Shown in pieces: positions 53,966 through 62,871 of a stretch of DNA of 64,000 nucleotides. The position numbers and the translations under genes were made by a program. Each line of letters starts with the position of its first letter. Position 1 is the first letter of the stretch. The notes beneath the pieces were generated by a model, which saw only the letters and a list, made by a program, of their open reading frames with translations, was not told where the DNA came from and did not search any database. The stretch lies in contig NZ_JAASUI010000002.1 of the NCBI RefSeq assembly GCF_014224155.1, positions 310,001-374,000 of the forward strand, in the 5' to 3' direction. The stretch comes from Listeria cossartiae subsp. cossartiae (lineage in GTDB: Bacteria; Bacillota; Bacilli; Lactobacillales; Listeriaceae).

Positions 53966-54436
53966 ATGGAACGAGCTTTCTTTATGCAACAAGCGCTTGA
54001 AGAAGCCGAGAAAGCACGAGAAATTGGGGAAGTTCCAATTGGTGCAGTCGTTGTTTTAGATGGAGAAATTATTGGCCGGGCGCACAATTTGCGTGAAACG
54101 AGCCAAAATGCGGTAACCCATGCGGAATTACTTGCCATTCAAGACGCGTGTAAACATCAGAATTCATGGCGACTTAGCGGTGCAGAACTGTACGTCACGC
54201 TAGAACCATGCCCGATGTGTAGCGGCGCCATTTTACTTTCGCGGATTGAAAAGGTTTACTACGGGGCAAAGGATCCAAAAGCCGGCACAGCGGGATCATT
54301 AATGAATTTGCTGCAAGATGACCGATTCAACCATACGTGTGAAGTAGAAGCTGGATTAATGGAAGCCGAAAGCAGCGAAATGTTAAAAAGTTTTTTCCAA
54401 GAACTGCGAAAACGGAATAAATTAAATAGGTCTTAA
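53966..54436 (+). CDS. tadA: tRNA(adenine34) deaminase
   Basis: 156 residues. Zinc and catalytic site: THAELLAIQDAC gives His and the proton-shuttling Glu, PCPMCSGAILLSR the two Cys. EVPIGAVVVLDGEII lies before and YYGAKDPKAGTAGSLMNLL after, as in TadA. It converts A34 to inosine in tRNA-Arg(ACG). ATG 53966 behind GAGGTG. Confidence 0.95.
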   Translation: MERAFFMQQALEEAEKAREIGEVPIGAVVVLDGEIIGRAHNLRETSQNAVTHAELLAIQDACKHQNSWRLSGAELYVTLEPCPMCSGAILLSRIEKVYYGAKDPKAGTAGSLMNLLQDDRFNHTCEVEAGLMEAESSEMLKSFFQELRKRNKLNRS

Positions 54437-54817
54437 TGCTCATTATGCGAAATGATACTTTTATGAAAGTTATTGTGAAATAAAAAGCAATAAGCCTTAC
54501 CAACATTTACAGCCAGATAATAATTGCAAAATTTATCACAATCTAGCAAAAACAAAATAACATCGAAAGTACTAAATAAATTTGTCGCAAAATAGGATAA
54601 AATATACTCCAGATAGAACTCATTATAAAGTAAAAACCTTTCTTAACTAGTTCCTAAATCTTTGAAAAATAACGATTACATATTAGTATATTATGCTTTG
54701 TGAATTACAGAGCAACTGGAGACGTCACTTTGGGCGGTTTTTCACAAGATTTTTAAGAAAGAAGCACAAATCAAGGAACGAAACAGTAATTTTCAGCTTA
54801 AAAAGGAGGAGAAAAGG
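54437..54817 (+). promoter_or_regulatory. cydABCD leader with Rex-like half-sites
   Basis: 381 nt without a gene. TTGAAA (54662) with TAGTAT 16 nt on, or TATATT 19 nt on, are possible promoter elements. TTGTGAA-type Rex half-sites occur near 54474 (TTGTGAAAT), on the reverse strand near 54530 (TTGTGATAAA), at 54698-54704 (TTGTGAA) and 54741-54747 (TTCACAA). None makes a full palindrome alone. Confidence 0.45.
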
Positions 54818-56224
54818 GTGGATAAACTATTTTTAGCCCGTTTTCAATTCGCATCAACAACGATTTTCCATTTCTTATTTGTACCACTTTCAATTGGACT
54901 TGTATTTATGGTTGCTCTTATGGAAACGTTGTATGTCGTGAAGGGGAAAGAAATTTACAAAAAAATGTCGAAGTTTTGGGGACACATTTTTCTTATTAAC
55001 TTCGCTGTCGGTGTCGTAACCGGTATTATTCAAGAATTCCAGTTTGGGATGAACTGGTCGGATTACTCAAGATTTGTTGGGGATGTATTCGGTGCACCAC
55101 TTGCAATCGAAGCGTTACTTGCATTCTTTATGGAATCTACGTTTATCGGACTTTGGATTTTTGGTTGGGACAAACTTAGCAAAAAGCTTCATTTAGCTTG
55201 TATTTGGCTAGTTTCAATCGGGACAATTATGTCTAGTTTCTGGATTTTAGCAGCGAACTCATTTATGCAACATCCGGTTGGTTTTGAATTTAAAAATGGC
55301 CGCGCTGAAATGAATGATTTCTTGCAACTTATTACTAATGGACAACTACTTGTGGAATTCCCGCACGTTATATTCGGGGCATTTGCTACTGGGGCCTTTT
55401 TCATTGCCGGTGTCAGTGCGTATAAGATGCTCAAAAAACAAGATGTCGCCTTCTTTAAACGATCATTCCAAATTGCAATGGTCATGGCGGTAATCGGTGG
55501 TTTTGGTGTGGCTTTCAGTGGTCACTCGCAAGCGCAATACTTGGTTAAAACACAACCAATGAAAATGGCAGCAACGGAAGGGATATGGGAAGATACAGCC
55601 GATCCAGCTCCGTGGACGATGATTGCCAAAATTAACCCAGAAGAGAAGAAAAACGAATGGGAAGTCAATGTCCCATACGCGCTAAGTTTCTTATCTTACG
55701 GTACGTTAACTGGTAGCGTAGAAGGTATGAACACGCTGCAAAAACAATATGAAGAAAAATATGGTGAAGGTGACTACATTCCACCAGTTAAAACAGCATT
55801 TTGGAGCTTCCGTATCATGGTTGGCGCTGGTATGTTAATGATTTTATTCGCGCTAATCGGTATCGTGCTTGCTTGGAAGAAAAAACTCGTTAATGCAAAA
55901 TGGTATTTACGTTTGATGATTCCAATGATTGGCTTCCCGTTCCTAGCGAACTCAATGGGTTGGATTATGACAGAAATAGGGCGACAACCATGGGTAGTTT
56001 TCGGTTACATGAAAACCGCTGATGCTGTATCGCCAAACGTTTCAGCAGGACAAATTTTATTCTCGATAATTGCGTTCTCGACGATTTATACAATTTTAGC
56101 CATTCTGTTGGTTTACTTGTTTATACGTGAAATTAAAAAAGGACCAGACGGACACAAACCAGAAAAAGCAGAGATTTCCGTAGATCCGTTTGATAAGGGG
56201 GATGAAAGCTTTGTCACTAAATGA
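54818..56224 (+). CDS. cydA: Cytochrome bd ubiquinol/menaquinol oxidase subunit I
   Basis: 468 residues from GTG 54818 behind AAGGAGGAG. Nine helices; ARFQFASTTIFHFLFVPLSI contains the heme-ligand His, GRQPWVVFGYMKT the conserved quinol-site region, and NFAVGVVTGIIQEFQFGMNW follows family. The Q loop is short, as in Firmicutes. It reduces O2 to water with electrons from menaquinol at the membrane. First gene of cydABCD. Confidence 0.96.
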   Translation: MDKLFLARFQFASTTIFHFLFVPLSIGLVFMVALMETLYVVKGKEIYKKMSKFWGHIFLINFAVGVVTGIIQEFQFGMNWSDYSRFVGDVFGAPLAIEALLAFFMESTFIGLWIFGWDKLSKKLHLACIWLVSIGTIMSSFWILAANSFMQHPVGFEFKNGRAEMNDFLQLITNGQLLVEFPHVIFGAFATGAFFIAGVSAYKMLKKQDVAFFKRSFQIAMVMAVIGGFGVAFSGHSQAQYLVKTQPMKMAATEGIWEDTADPAPWTMIAKINPEEKKNEWEVNVPYALSFLSYGTLTGSVEGMNTLQKQYEEKYGEGDYIPPVKTAFWSFRIMVGAGMLMILFALIGIVLAWKKKLVNAKWYLRLMIPMIGFPFLANSMGWIMTEIGRQPWVVFGYMKTADAVSPNVSAGQILFSIIAFSTIYTILAILLVYLFIREIKKGPDGHKPEKAEISVDPFDKGDESFVTK

Positions 56225-57224
56225 GTTATGGTTTTTATTAGTCGCCATCTTGTTCATTGGATTCTTCTTCCTTGAAGGTTTTGACTTTGGTGTTGGGATG
56301 TCTACACGTTTTATGGCTAGAAATGCACTGGAACGCCGCGTACTTGTTAATACGATTGGGCCGTTCTGGGATGCAAATGAAGTTTGGTTATTAACTGCTG
56401 GGGGCGCGATTTTTGCCGCTTTCCCTAACTGGTATGCAACGATGTTTAGTGGTTATTATATTCCACTAGTATTCTTATTACTTGCGCTAATTGGCCGTGG
56501 TGTTTCGTTTGAATTCCGTGGTCAAAAAGATTCGGCACTTTGGGTAAAAACGTGGGATTGGGTTATTTTCTTCGGTAGTATTTTACCGCCATTCCTATTT
56601 GGTGTATTATTCGCTAGTTTGATTCAAGGTATGCCAATTAATAGCGATATGGATATGTACGCTGGATTCTTTGATTACATTACCGTATTCTCCGTATGGG
56701 GTGGCGTGACGATTACGCTTATGTGCCTACTTCACGGATTACTATTTATTACTTTACGTACAGAAGAAGATATTCAAGATCGTGCTCGTCGCATGGCGAA
56801 ACGTGTTTGGTTTATTACTGTGCCAGCTTTAGTCATCTTTGTTGTACTTGCTTACTTCAATACAGATATGTTCCAAGTTAGACCTGTACTTGTACCACTA
56901 ATGATTGGAATTGTAGTCGTAATGTACGTGCTATCCGCTCTTTTCATCTGGAAAGATCGCGATATTTTGGCATTTACATTCGGCGGACTTGGAATTGTCT
57001 TCACGATTGCAACAATTTTCGTGTCACTATTCCCACGTGTAATGATCAGTTCTATCAACAGTGCGTTTGATTTAACGATAGAAAATGCAGCTTCCGGACA
57101 ATATTCGCTTAGTGTGATGACGATAGTTGCCGTTACGCTATTGCCGTTTGTTCTTGGTTACCAAATTTGGAGCTACTATGTTTTCCGTAAGCGCGTTTCT
57201 AGTAAGGAGAAAATGACGTATTAA
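56211..57224 (+). CDS. cydB: Cytochrome bd oxidase subunit II
   Basis: 337 residues if started at TTG 56211, 9 nt after GGGGG; an ATG at 56202 is too close to that RBS. Overlaps cydA by 14 nt. LNELWFLLVAILFIGFFFLE and GFDFGVGM open the protein, then GPFWDANEVWLLTAGGAIFA; eight to nine helices. Partner of CydA. Confidence 0.95.
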   Translation: MSLNELWFLLVAILFIGFFFLEGFDFGVGMSTRFMARNALERRVLVNTIGPFWDANEVWLLTAGGAIFAAFPNWYATMFSGYYIPLVFLLLALIGRGVSFEFRGQKDSALWVKTWDWVIFFGSILPPFLFGVLFASLIQGMPINSDMDMYAGFFDYITVFSVWGGVTITLMCLLHGLLFITLRTEEDIQDRARRMAKRVWFITVPALVIFVVLAYFNTDMFQVRPVLVPLMIGIVVVMYVLSALFIWKDRDILAFTFGGLGIVFTIATIFVSLFPRVMISSINSAFDLTIENAASGQYSLSVMTIVAVTLLPFVLGYQIWSYYVFRKRVSSKEKMTY

Positions 57225-58948
57225 TGGGAAAAGATTTAAGGAACTACAAAGGAATTAAAAAAATAATGGCGATTCTCGCAGTTTTCACGCTAGTTCAAGG
57301 TGCTGCGATTATCGTGATGGCGATAACTTTAGCTCGTGCAATCACGGATTTATTTCACGAGCAGCCATTTCAATCAGTCACAATACAAATAGGTCTCTTC
57401 GCGGGGGCCTATTTCTTGCGTCACTTTTTGAACGTATGGAAAAAACAAATCGTTTATCGCTATGCTGCGAAACTGGCGAAAACGATGCGGGAAGAGTTGC
57501 TGGATAGCCTGTTTGCGCTTGGACCACGTTTTGCTCGAGCAGAAGGAACTGGGAAAGTTGTAACGATGGTTATGGAAGGCGTGGCGGATTTCCGGAATTA
57601 TCTGGAACTGTTTTTACCTAAAATGATGAACATGGCAATTATTCCTGCGATGATTTGGGTTTATATAGCATTTCAGGACTGGACGTCTGCTTTTATTTTA
57701 ATGATTACTTTGCCGATTTTAATTGTATTTATGATTATTTTAGGATTAGCTGCGAAAAAACAAGCTGATTCGCAGTTTGAAACGTATCGCGTGCTGTCCA
57801 ATCACTTTGTAGATTCGCTAAAAGGACTGGAAACACTGCGATATTTAGGGCTCAGTCATGACCATGAAGGAAAAATCGCTTCGGTTAGTTCGCGTTACCG
57901 CAAAGCGACAATGAAAACGTTGCGTGTGGCGTTTATGTCTTCGTTTGCGCTCGACTTCTTTACGATGCTTTCGATTGCGCTCGTTGCGTTATTCCTTGGT
58001 CTTGGTCTCATTGACGGCAATATGAACTTGCCGATTGCGCTAAGTGTCTTAATTCTTGCGCCAGAATACTTTTTACCAGTTCGTGAAGTTGGCTCGGATT
58101 ACCATGCCACGCTTGACGGACAAGAAGCTGGCCGCGTCATTCAAGGGATTATTGACCAAGCCAAAGCAGATAAACCTGAAATGGCCGCGCTGCCGCTAAC
58201 AACTTTTGCTGAAAATACCGAGTTTTCGTTTGAAAATGTCACTGTGAAACATGGCGCAGATGATGCCGATTCGCTTCATGAGGCCAGTTTTACGGTAAAA
58301 GGTTTTGAAAAAATTGGGATTATTGGCGCGACGGGTGCTGGGAAATCAACGCTGATTGATGTTTTGAGCGGCTTTCTGGCGCCAACTTCTGGAGATTTTC
58401 GTTGGAATGGGGAAAGTGGCGCGGCGCTTGCTTCGAATGATTGGCAAACCCAAGTGACTTACATTCCGCAACATCCGTATCTTTTCCATGATACAATCGC
58501 TGGAAATATTCGCTTTTATCATCCGGATGCTTCTGCGAAAGAAATGGAAAAAGCGGCTGAATCAGCTGGCTTAAACAAGCTTGTAGCTGGACTAGAAGAT
58601 GGCTATGATACGCTTGTCGGGGAAGCTGGGCGGATGCTGAGTGGTGGACAAGAACAACGTGTCGCGCTTGCTCGAGCATTTTTGACAGATCGTCCGGTTG
58701 TTTTAATGGATGAACCGACAGCGCATTTAGATATTGAAACAGAATACGAATTGAAAAAACCAATGCTCGACTTATTTGAGAATCGACTTGTCTTTTTCGC
58801 AACACATCGCTTGCACTGGATGCTTGAAATGGACCGGATTATCGTTTTAGACCACGGGGCTGTGGTTGAAACTGGAACGCATGAAGAATTACTGGCGCGT
58901 AAAGGTTTCTATTACAATTTAGTCAAAGCCCAATTGGAGGAAGTATGA
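57224..58948 (+). CDS. cydC: Cytochrome bd biogenesis ABC transporter subunit CydC
   Basis: 574 residues, ATG sharing a base with the cydB stop. Six-helix membrane domain, then Walker A GATGAGKSTL, signature LSGGQEQRVALARA and Walker B VVLMDEPTAHLD. With CydD it forms the heterodimeric exporter (heme- or thiol-linked) required to assemble cytochrome bd. Overlaps cydD. Naming of C and D follows gene order. Confidence 0.92.
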   Translation: MGKDLRNYKGIKKIMAILAVFTLVQGAAIIVMAITLARAITDLFHEQPFQSVTIQIGLFAGAYFLRHFLNVWKKQIVYRYAAKLAKTMREELLDSLFALGPRFARAEGTGKVVTMVMEGVADFRNYLELFLPKMMNMAIIPAMIWVYIAFQDWTSAFILMITLPILIVFMIILGLAAKKQADSQFETYRVLSNHFVDSLKGLETLRYLGLSHDHEGKIASVSSRYRKATMKTLRVAFMSSFALDFFTMLSIALVALFLGLGLIDGNMNLPIALSVLILAPEYFLPVREVGSDYHATLDGQEAGRVIQGIIDQAKADKPEMAALPLTTFAENTEFSFENVTVKHGADDADSLHEASFTVKGFEKIGIIGATGAGKSTLIDVLSGFLAPTSGDFRWNGESGAALASNDWQTQVTYIPQHPYLFHDTIAGNIRFYHPDASAKEMEKAAESAGLNKLVAGLEDGYDTLVGEAGRMLSGGQEQRVALARAFLTDRPVVLMDEPTAHLDIETEYELKKPMLDLFENRLVFFATHRLHWMLEMDRIIVLDHGAVVETGTHEELLARKGFYYNLVKAQLEEV

Positions 58949-60687
58949 TGCGGAAAAGTAGCTGGATTATCCCATATATTAAAGAAAACCGCGGCTTGTT
59001 TTTACTTGTCATCTTCCTTGGAACGCTTACTTTTGCTTCGGCGGGGGCGCTTATGTTCACGTCAGGACATTTGATTTCAAAGTCGTCCTTGATGCCGGAA
59101 TCAATTATGGCTGTTTACATTTCGACCGTTGGAGTACGGGCTTTTGGGATTATGCGCTCGGTTTCGCGCTATGTAGAACGACTTTCGAGCCACTCCCTTG
59201 TCCTTAGGATTCTCGAAAAAATGCGTGTTCGCTTGTATCGTTTACTCGAACCACAAGCCTTACTACTAAAATCACGCTATAAAACTGGCGACATTCTTGG
59301 TTTGCTCGCTGGTGATATTGAACATTTGCAAAATTTCTATTTAACAACGATGCTACCGGCGATTGTGAGCCTTGTGCTTTATGCCGGAGTAGTTATCGCA
59401 CTCGGAGCATTTTCTATTCCGTTTGCCGCACTCTTCGTGCTCTTAATCGGCTTGCTCGTACTTGTTTTACCATGGGTCTCGCTTTTATATGCTCGCGGGA
59501 AGAATGCTTATTTAAAACAAGGCCGAAATAGTCTCTATCAAAAATTCACCGATGCTGTTTTTGGAATTAGCGATTGGAAATTTAGCGGACGTGAAAAAAC
59601 ATTTATTTCAAACTACGAAAAAGACGAGGCGGACATGCTTCGAACAGAAAATAAACAGTTTCACTTTGTTAATTGGCGCGATTTCTTTAGCCAGTTAGTC
59701 GTTGGTTTTATGGTTATCGTGATGGTTTATTGGAGCACCGCAGAGTCACGTGATGGCGCGTTTTCGGGCACGATGATTGCGGCTTTTGTTTTGGCGATAA
59801 TGGCGCTGGCAGAAGCATTTGTACCAGTTTCAAGTGCAATCAGTGACAAATCGCTGTACCAAGATTCACTAGCCCGCCTAGACAAAATAGAAGATCCAAC
59901 AATGCCAACTTTTGAAGAAGAAACGAAGGAAATCGAGCGAATTAACACAGAAAATGTTGTTTTAAAAGCTGAAAACCTAACTTTCGCATATGATAAAAAG
60001 TCACCAGAAATCTTAAACGGTTTTGATTTCACGTTACAACAAGGCGAAAAAGTAGCGATTATCGGTCGAAGTGGTACCGGAAAATCGACTTTTCTTAAAT
60101 TAGTTCAAGGCGCACTACTTCCAACAGCCGGAAAAGTAACAATGAACGGCGTTGAGGTAGAAAACTTGCGACCACAAATTCCTGAATTAACCTCGATGCT
60201 CAACCAAAAAGCGCACCTTTTCAGCACGACTGTCCTAAACAACATTCGGCTGGGAAATCAAGATGCGACGGACGAAGAAGTATACGAAGCCGCGAAAAAA
60301 GTGCAACTACACGATTTTATTATGAGCATGCCAGATGGCTACCATACACAAATGAGTGAGATGGGCGAACGTTTTTCAGGCGGAGAACGAGGCCGTATCG
60401 CGCTAGCTCGGATTTTGCTGCAAAATACACCGATTGTCATTTTAGATGAACCAACAGTTGGCCTAGACCCAATCACAGAACGCGACTTACTAGCGACAAT
60501 TTTCGAAACGTTAGCCGATAAATCACTCATCTGGGTAACGCATCACTTAGTCGGAGCTGAAAAAATGGATCGCGTGTTATTTTTAGAAGAAGGAAAAACG
60601 CTAATGGAAGGTCCACATGCTGAACTAATGGCAGAAGAACCACGCTACAAGCGACTTTATCAACTGGATCGACCTATTGAATTATAA
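58948..60687 (+). CDS. cydD: Cytochrome bd biogenesis ABC transporter subunit CydD
   Basis: 579 residues from the second of two adjacent ATGs (58945, 58948), GGAGG being 7 nt before 58948. Membrane domain, then Walker A GRSGTGKSTFLK, an unusual signature FSGGERGRIALAR and Walker B IVILDEPTVGLD. Last gene of cydABCD, followed by a terminator. Confidence 0.92.
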   Translation: MRKSSWIIPYIKENRGLFLLVIFLGTLTFASAGALMFTSGHLISKSSLMPESIMAVYISTVGVRAFGIMRSVSRYVERLSSHSLVLRILEKMRVRLYRLLEPQALLLKSRYKTGDILGLLAGDIEHLQNFYLTTMLPAIVSLVLYAGVVIALGAFSIPFAALFVLLIGLLVLVLPWVSLLYARGKNAYLKQGRNSLYQKFTDAVFGISDWKFSGREKTFISNYEKDEADMLRTENKQFHFVNWRDFFSQLVVGFMVIVMVYWSTAESRDGAFSGTMIAAFVLAIMALAEAFVPVSSAISDKSLYQDSLARLDKIEDPTMPTFEEETKEIERINTENVVLKAENLTFAYDKKSPEILNGFDFTLQQGEKVAIIGRSGTGKSTFLKLVQGALLPTAGKVTMNGVEVENLRPQIPELTSMLNQKAHLFSTTVLNNIRLGNQDATDEEVYEAAKKVQLHDFIMSMPDGYHTQMSEMGERFSGGERGRIALARILLQNTPIVILDEPTVGLDPITERDLLATIFETLADKSLIWVTHHLVGAEKMDRVLFLEEGKTLMEGPHAELMAEEPRYKRLYQLDRPIEL

Positions 60688-60694
60688 CTTTTAA

Positions 60695-60728
60695 GGCTTG
60701 CTAAGTTCATTCTTAGCAAGCCATTTTT
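60695..60728 (+). terminator. Terminator of cydABCD
   Basis: GGCTTGCTAAG and CTTAGCAAGCC pair around TTCATT, then ATTTTT. Confidence 0.88.
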
Positions 60729-60770
60729 GTAGCGCAGTTTTAATAATTGTAACAAAACTGTAATTTAAAA

Positions 60771-60799
60771 TTGACTTTCTCTTCATTTCTGATTATGAT
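60771..60799 (+). promoter_or_regulatory. SigA-type promoter of the LPXTG gene
   Basis: TTGACT (60771-60776), 17 nt, TATGAT (60794-60799), ~30 nt before the start codon. Confidence 0.7.
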
Positions 60800-60830
60800 T
60801 AATACAAGCGAAATGAAAGGGGAATTTATT

Positions 60831-61775
60831 ATGAAAAAATTCCACGGACTGGTACTCATCGCAGTATTAACAAGTCTAATCATCCCATTTTCATTGGCAG
60901 CAAACGCTGAAACAAATGAAAATGGTAACGTCTCAACACCCTCAGAAGAAAAAACAAATACTACTAAAAATATAATTACTGAAGAAAAAGCAGAATCAAC
61001 AGAACCTGCCAAAGATACATCCGTAACACCGCCACAAAAGACCAAAGTACAAACAACAATCGATATTACTGATTCACCAGAAATCTACTCCTACGAGCAA
61101 AACAGCAAGATTGCACTCAAAGATTTCACTGCAACACTCGCTGAATATACAGGCACAAAATTAACAGATTATCGATTAGCGGCGAACGCCAAACTAAGTA
61201 CCGCGCAAACAGGCATTCAAGAAGTAACGCTGCTCGGAAATAGCGAAGACGGCAAAACAACCGCAGTCAAACTTAACTATTTAGTCAAAGCACAAACAGC
61301 CATACTGACAATTACTGACATGAATTTCGATGTTGAAACAAAAATTTTCACTGGTAAAACGAAACCATTCGCAAGTGTCTACATGAGTTCTCCCGAAGAT
61401 GAAAATTTTGGAGAAGGGCGAGTAGAAGCGGATAAAGACGGCCATTTTTACGCAGAATGGGCTACGATTCCAAAACAAATCACGGCTTACGCATTTGATG
61501 AGGCGGGCAATTTTAGCGAAGAAGTCACCTATGTAGTTCCAGCTAAAAAAGAAAATGAAGCAGTCGTAACAGCCCCTGATAAAGTAAAGAAAATCGAAAC
61601 AAACAAAGCGGTCAAAAGCGCAACTGCCAAACCCGCAAAGATTATAAAAGTAGCAAATGATGACAAATTAGATTTACCAAGCACAGGCGACAAAGGTGCA
61701 GAATGGATTTTCGTGGTAGCGGGTGTTATAGTTATTCTTATAGCAGTATTATTACTTAGAAAACGTAAAAAATAA
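60831..61775 (+). CDS. LPXTG wall-anchored surface protein
   Basis: 314 residues from ATG 60831 (AAAGGGG 9 nt before). Signal peptide [19 protein letters not shown] with cleavage near ANA-ET, a Thr/Lys/Glu-rich stalk, one or two bacterial Ig-like segments (about 75-240; [40 protein letters not shown]), a basic spacer and the sorting signal LPSTG at ~281 with hydrophobic helix and RKRKK tail. Sortase A should link it to peptidoglycan. lmo2714-like; ligand unknown. Confidence 0.93.
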   Translation: MKKFHGLVLIAVLTSLIIPFSLAANAETNENGNVSTPSEEKTNTTKNIITEEKAESTEPAKDTSVTPPQKTKVQTTIDITDSPEIYSYEQNSKIALKDFTATLAEYTGTKLTDYRLAANAKLSTAQTGIQEVTLLGNSEDGKTTAVKLNYLVKAQTAILTITDMNFDVETKIFTGKTKPFASVYMSSPEDENFGEGRVEADKDGHFYAEWATIPKQITAYAFDEAGNFSEEVTYVVPAKKENEAVVTAPDKVKKIETNKAVKSATAKPAKIIKVANDDKLDLPSTGDKGAEWIFVVAGVIVILIAVLLLRKRKK

Positions 61776-61819
61776 GCTAATTTTGCTATAGGGAATAACT
61801 CAAAAAGAAGGAGCGAATA

Positions 61820-62758
61820 ATGAAGAAGTTATTAAGCGGTTTAATTATTGTTTTAATGGTTAGCCTACTTGGTCACTCCTTTAACGCCGAAGCAGCATCC
61901 TACGAAAAAATCATTTATGACAAAGCAGTCAACCTAAAAGGGGTAGTCAATCAGTCCAAACGAAATGATGGTATTCATAGCAAAATGTACAAAACGAGTA
62001 ATACAGTGAAGTATCTCGGTTCAGCTAAGAAATACGACAAAAAGACTTTGATTATTACACGCGAAGGAAAAACCGCAAGAGCTAAATGGTATTATTGCAA
62101 GCTAGGAAATACTAACATCGGTTGGATTGACTCACGAGCCTTTACAAATATTGGCAAACCAACAATTGCGGACACCGTTCCAGCTCTTTGGAACAGTAAA
62201 AAAGCAATCATCACAACACGACCAAAAGGCACAACAGCAACAACGTACCTTTATCAAAAAAATAGTGCGGGCAATTGGTATGAAGTTCGTCATTTTACCA
62301 GTCACATAGGCAAATGGGGCTTCGATCCGAAATTCTCTGAGAAAAGTTCTGGATCACCAGTCGGCGTTTACCGTACAGGCCTTGCTTTCGGGCAAAAAGG
62401 TAATCCCGGTACGAAGCTAAGTTTTAAAGCAATCACTAACCGGAGTTACTGGATTTCTAATTCCAACGACAAATACTACAATACTTGGCAAGAACGCAAT
62501 TCCTCAAGTTCTGCAGATGAAAAAATGAAGATTCCGCAGTACACGTATGGAATGGAAGTGAAATACAACGCTAACCATGTAAAAGGTAAAGGGTCCGCTG
62601 TGTTTTATCATGTGGATTCACCAAAATATAATTACACATTAGGTTGCGTCTCGCAAAGTGAAGCCAATACAAAAGAAGTGCTAAAATTCGCGGATAAGAA
62701 TACACTTATTGTGCTAGGCGAAGAGAGCCGAATAAAAACATTTTACGGTATAAATTAA
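61820..62758 (+). CDS. Secreted GW-module protein with L,D-transpeptidase-like domain
   Basis: 312 residues, signal peptide LLSGLIIVLMVSLLGHSF with cleavage after AEA. Residues ~30-115 are one GW module (WYYCKLGNTNIGWIDSRAF), which binds lipoteichoic acid. Residues ~150-305 resemble YkuD-type L,D-transpeptidases: GSPVGVYRTGLAFG and FYHVDSPKYNYTLGCVSQSE, where Cys after Gly would be the nucleophile. So a wall-associated cross-linking or editing enzyme. I recall lmo2713 as the one-GW secreted protein. Confidence 0.85.
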   Translation: MKKLLSGLIIVLMVSLLGHSFNAEAASYEKIIYDKAVNLKGVVNQSKRNDGIHSKMYKTSNTVKYLGSAKKYDKKTLIITREGKTARAKWYYCKLGNTNIGWIDSRAFTNIGKPTIADTVPALWNSKKAIITTRPKGTTATTYLYQKNSAGNWYEVRHFTSHIGKWGFDPKFSEKSSGSPVGVYRTGLAFGQKGNPGTKLSFKAITNRSYWISNSNDKYYNTWQERNSSSSADEKMKIPQYTYGMEVKYNANHVKGKGSAVFYHVDSPKYNYTLGCVSQSEANTKEVLKFADKNTLIVLGEESRIKTFYGIN

Positions 62759-62785
62759 GCTAGAGAATTTCTCTAGCTTTTTTTA
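62758..62785 (+). terminator. Terminator of the GW-protein gene
   Basis: AGCTAGAG and CTCTAGCT pair around AATTT, then seven T; the stem touches the stop codon. Confidence 0.8.
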
Positions 62786-62871
62786 TTTGCTGAAAAAGCC
62801 AAGTAGCCCAGCCCCAAAATTTATTCCATTTGACGTATAATAAAAAGAAAAGAAATCGTGGGGTGAATTGT

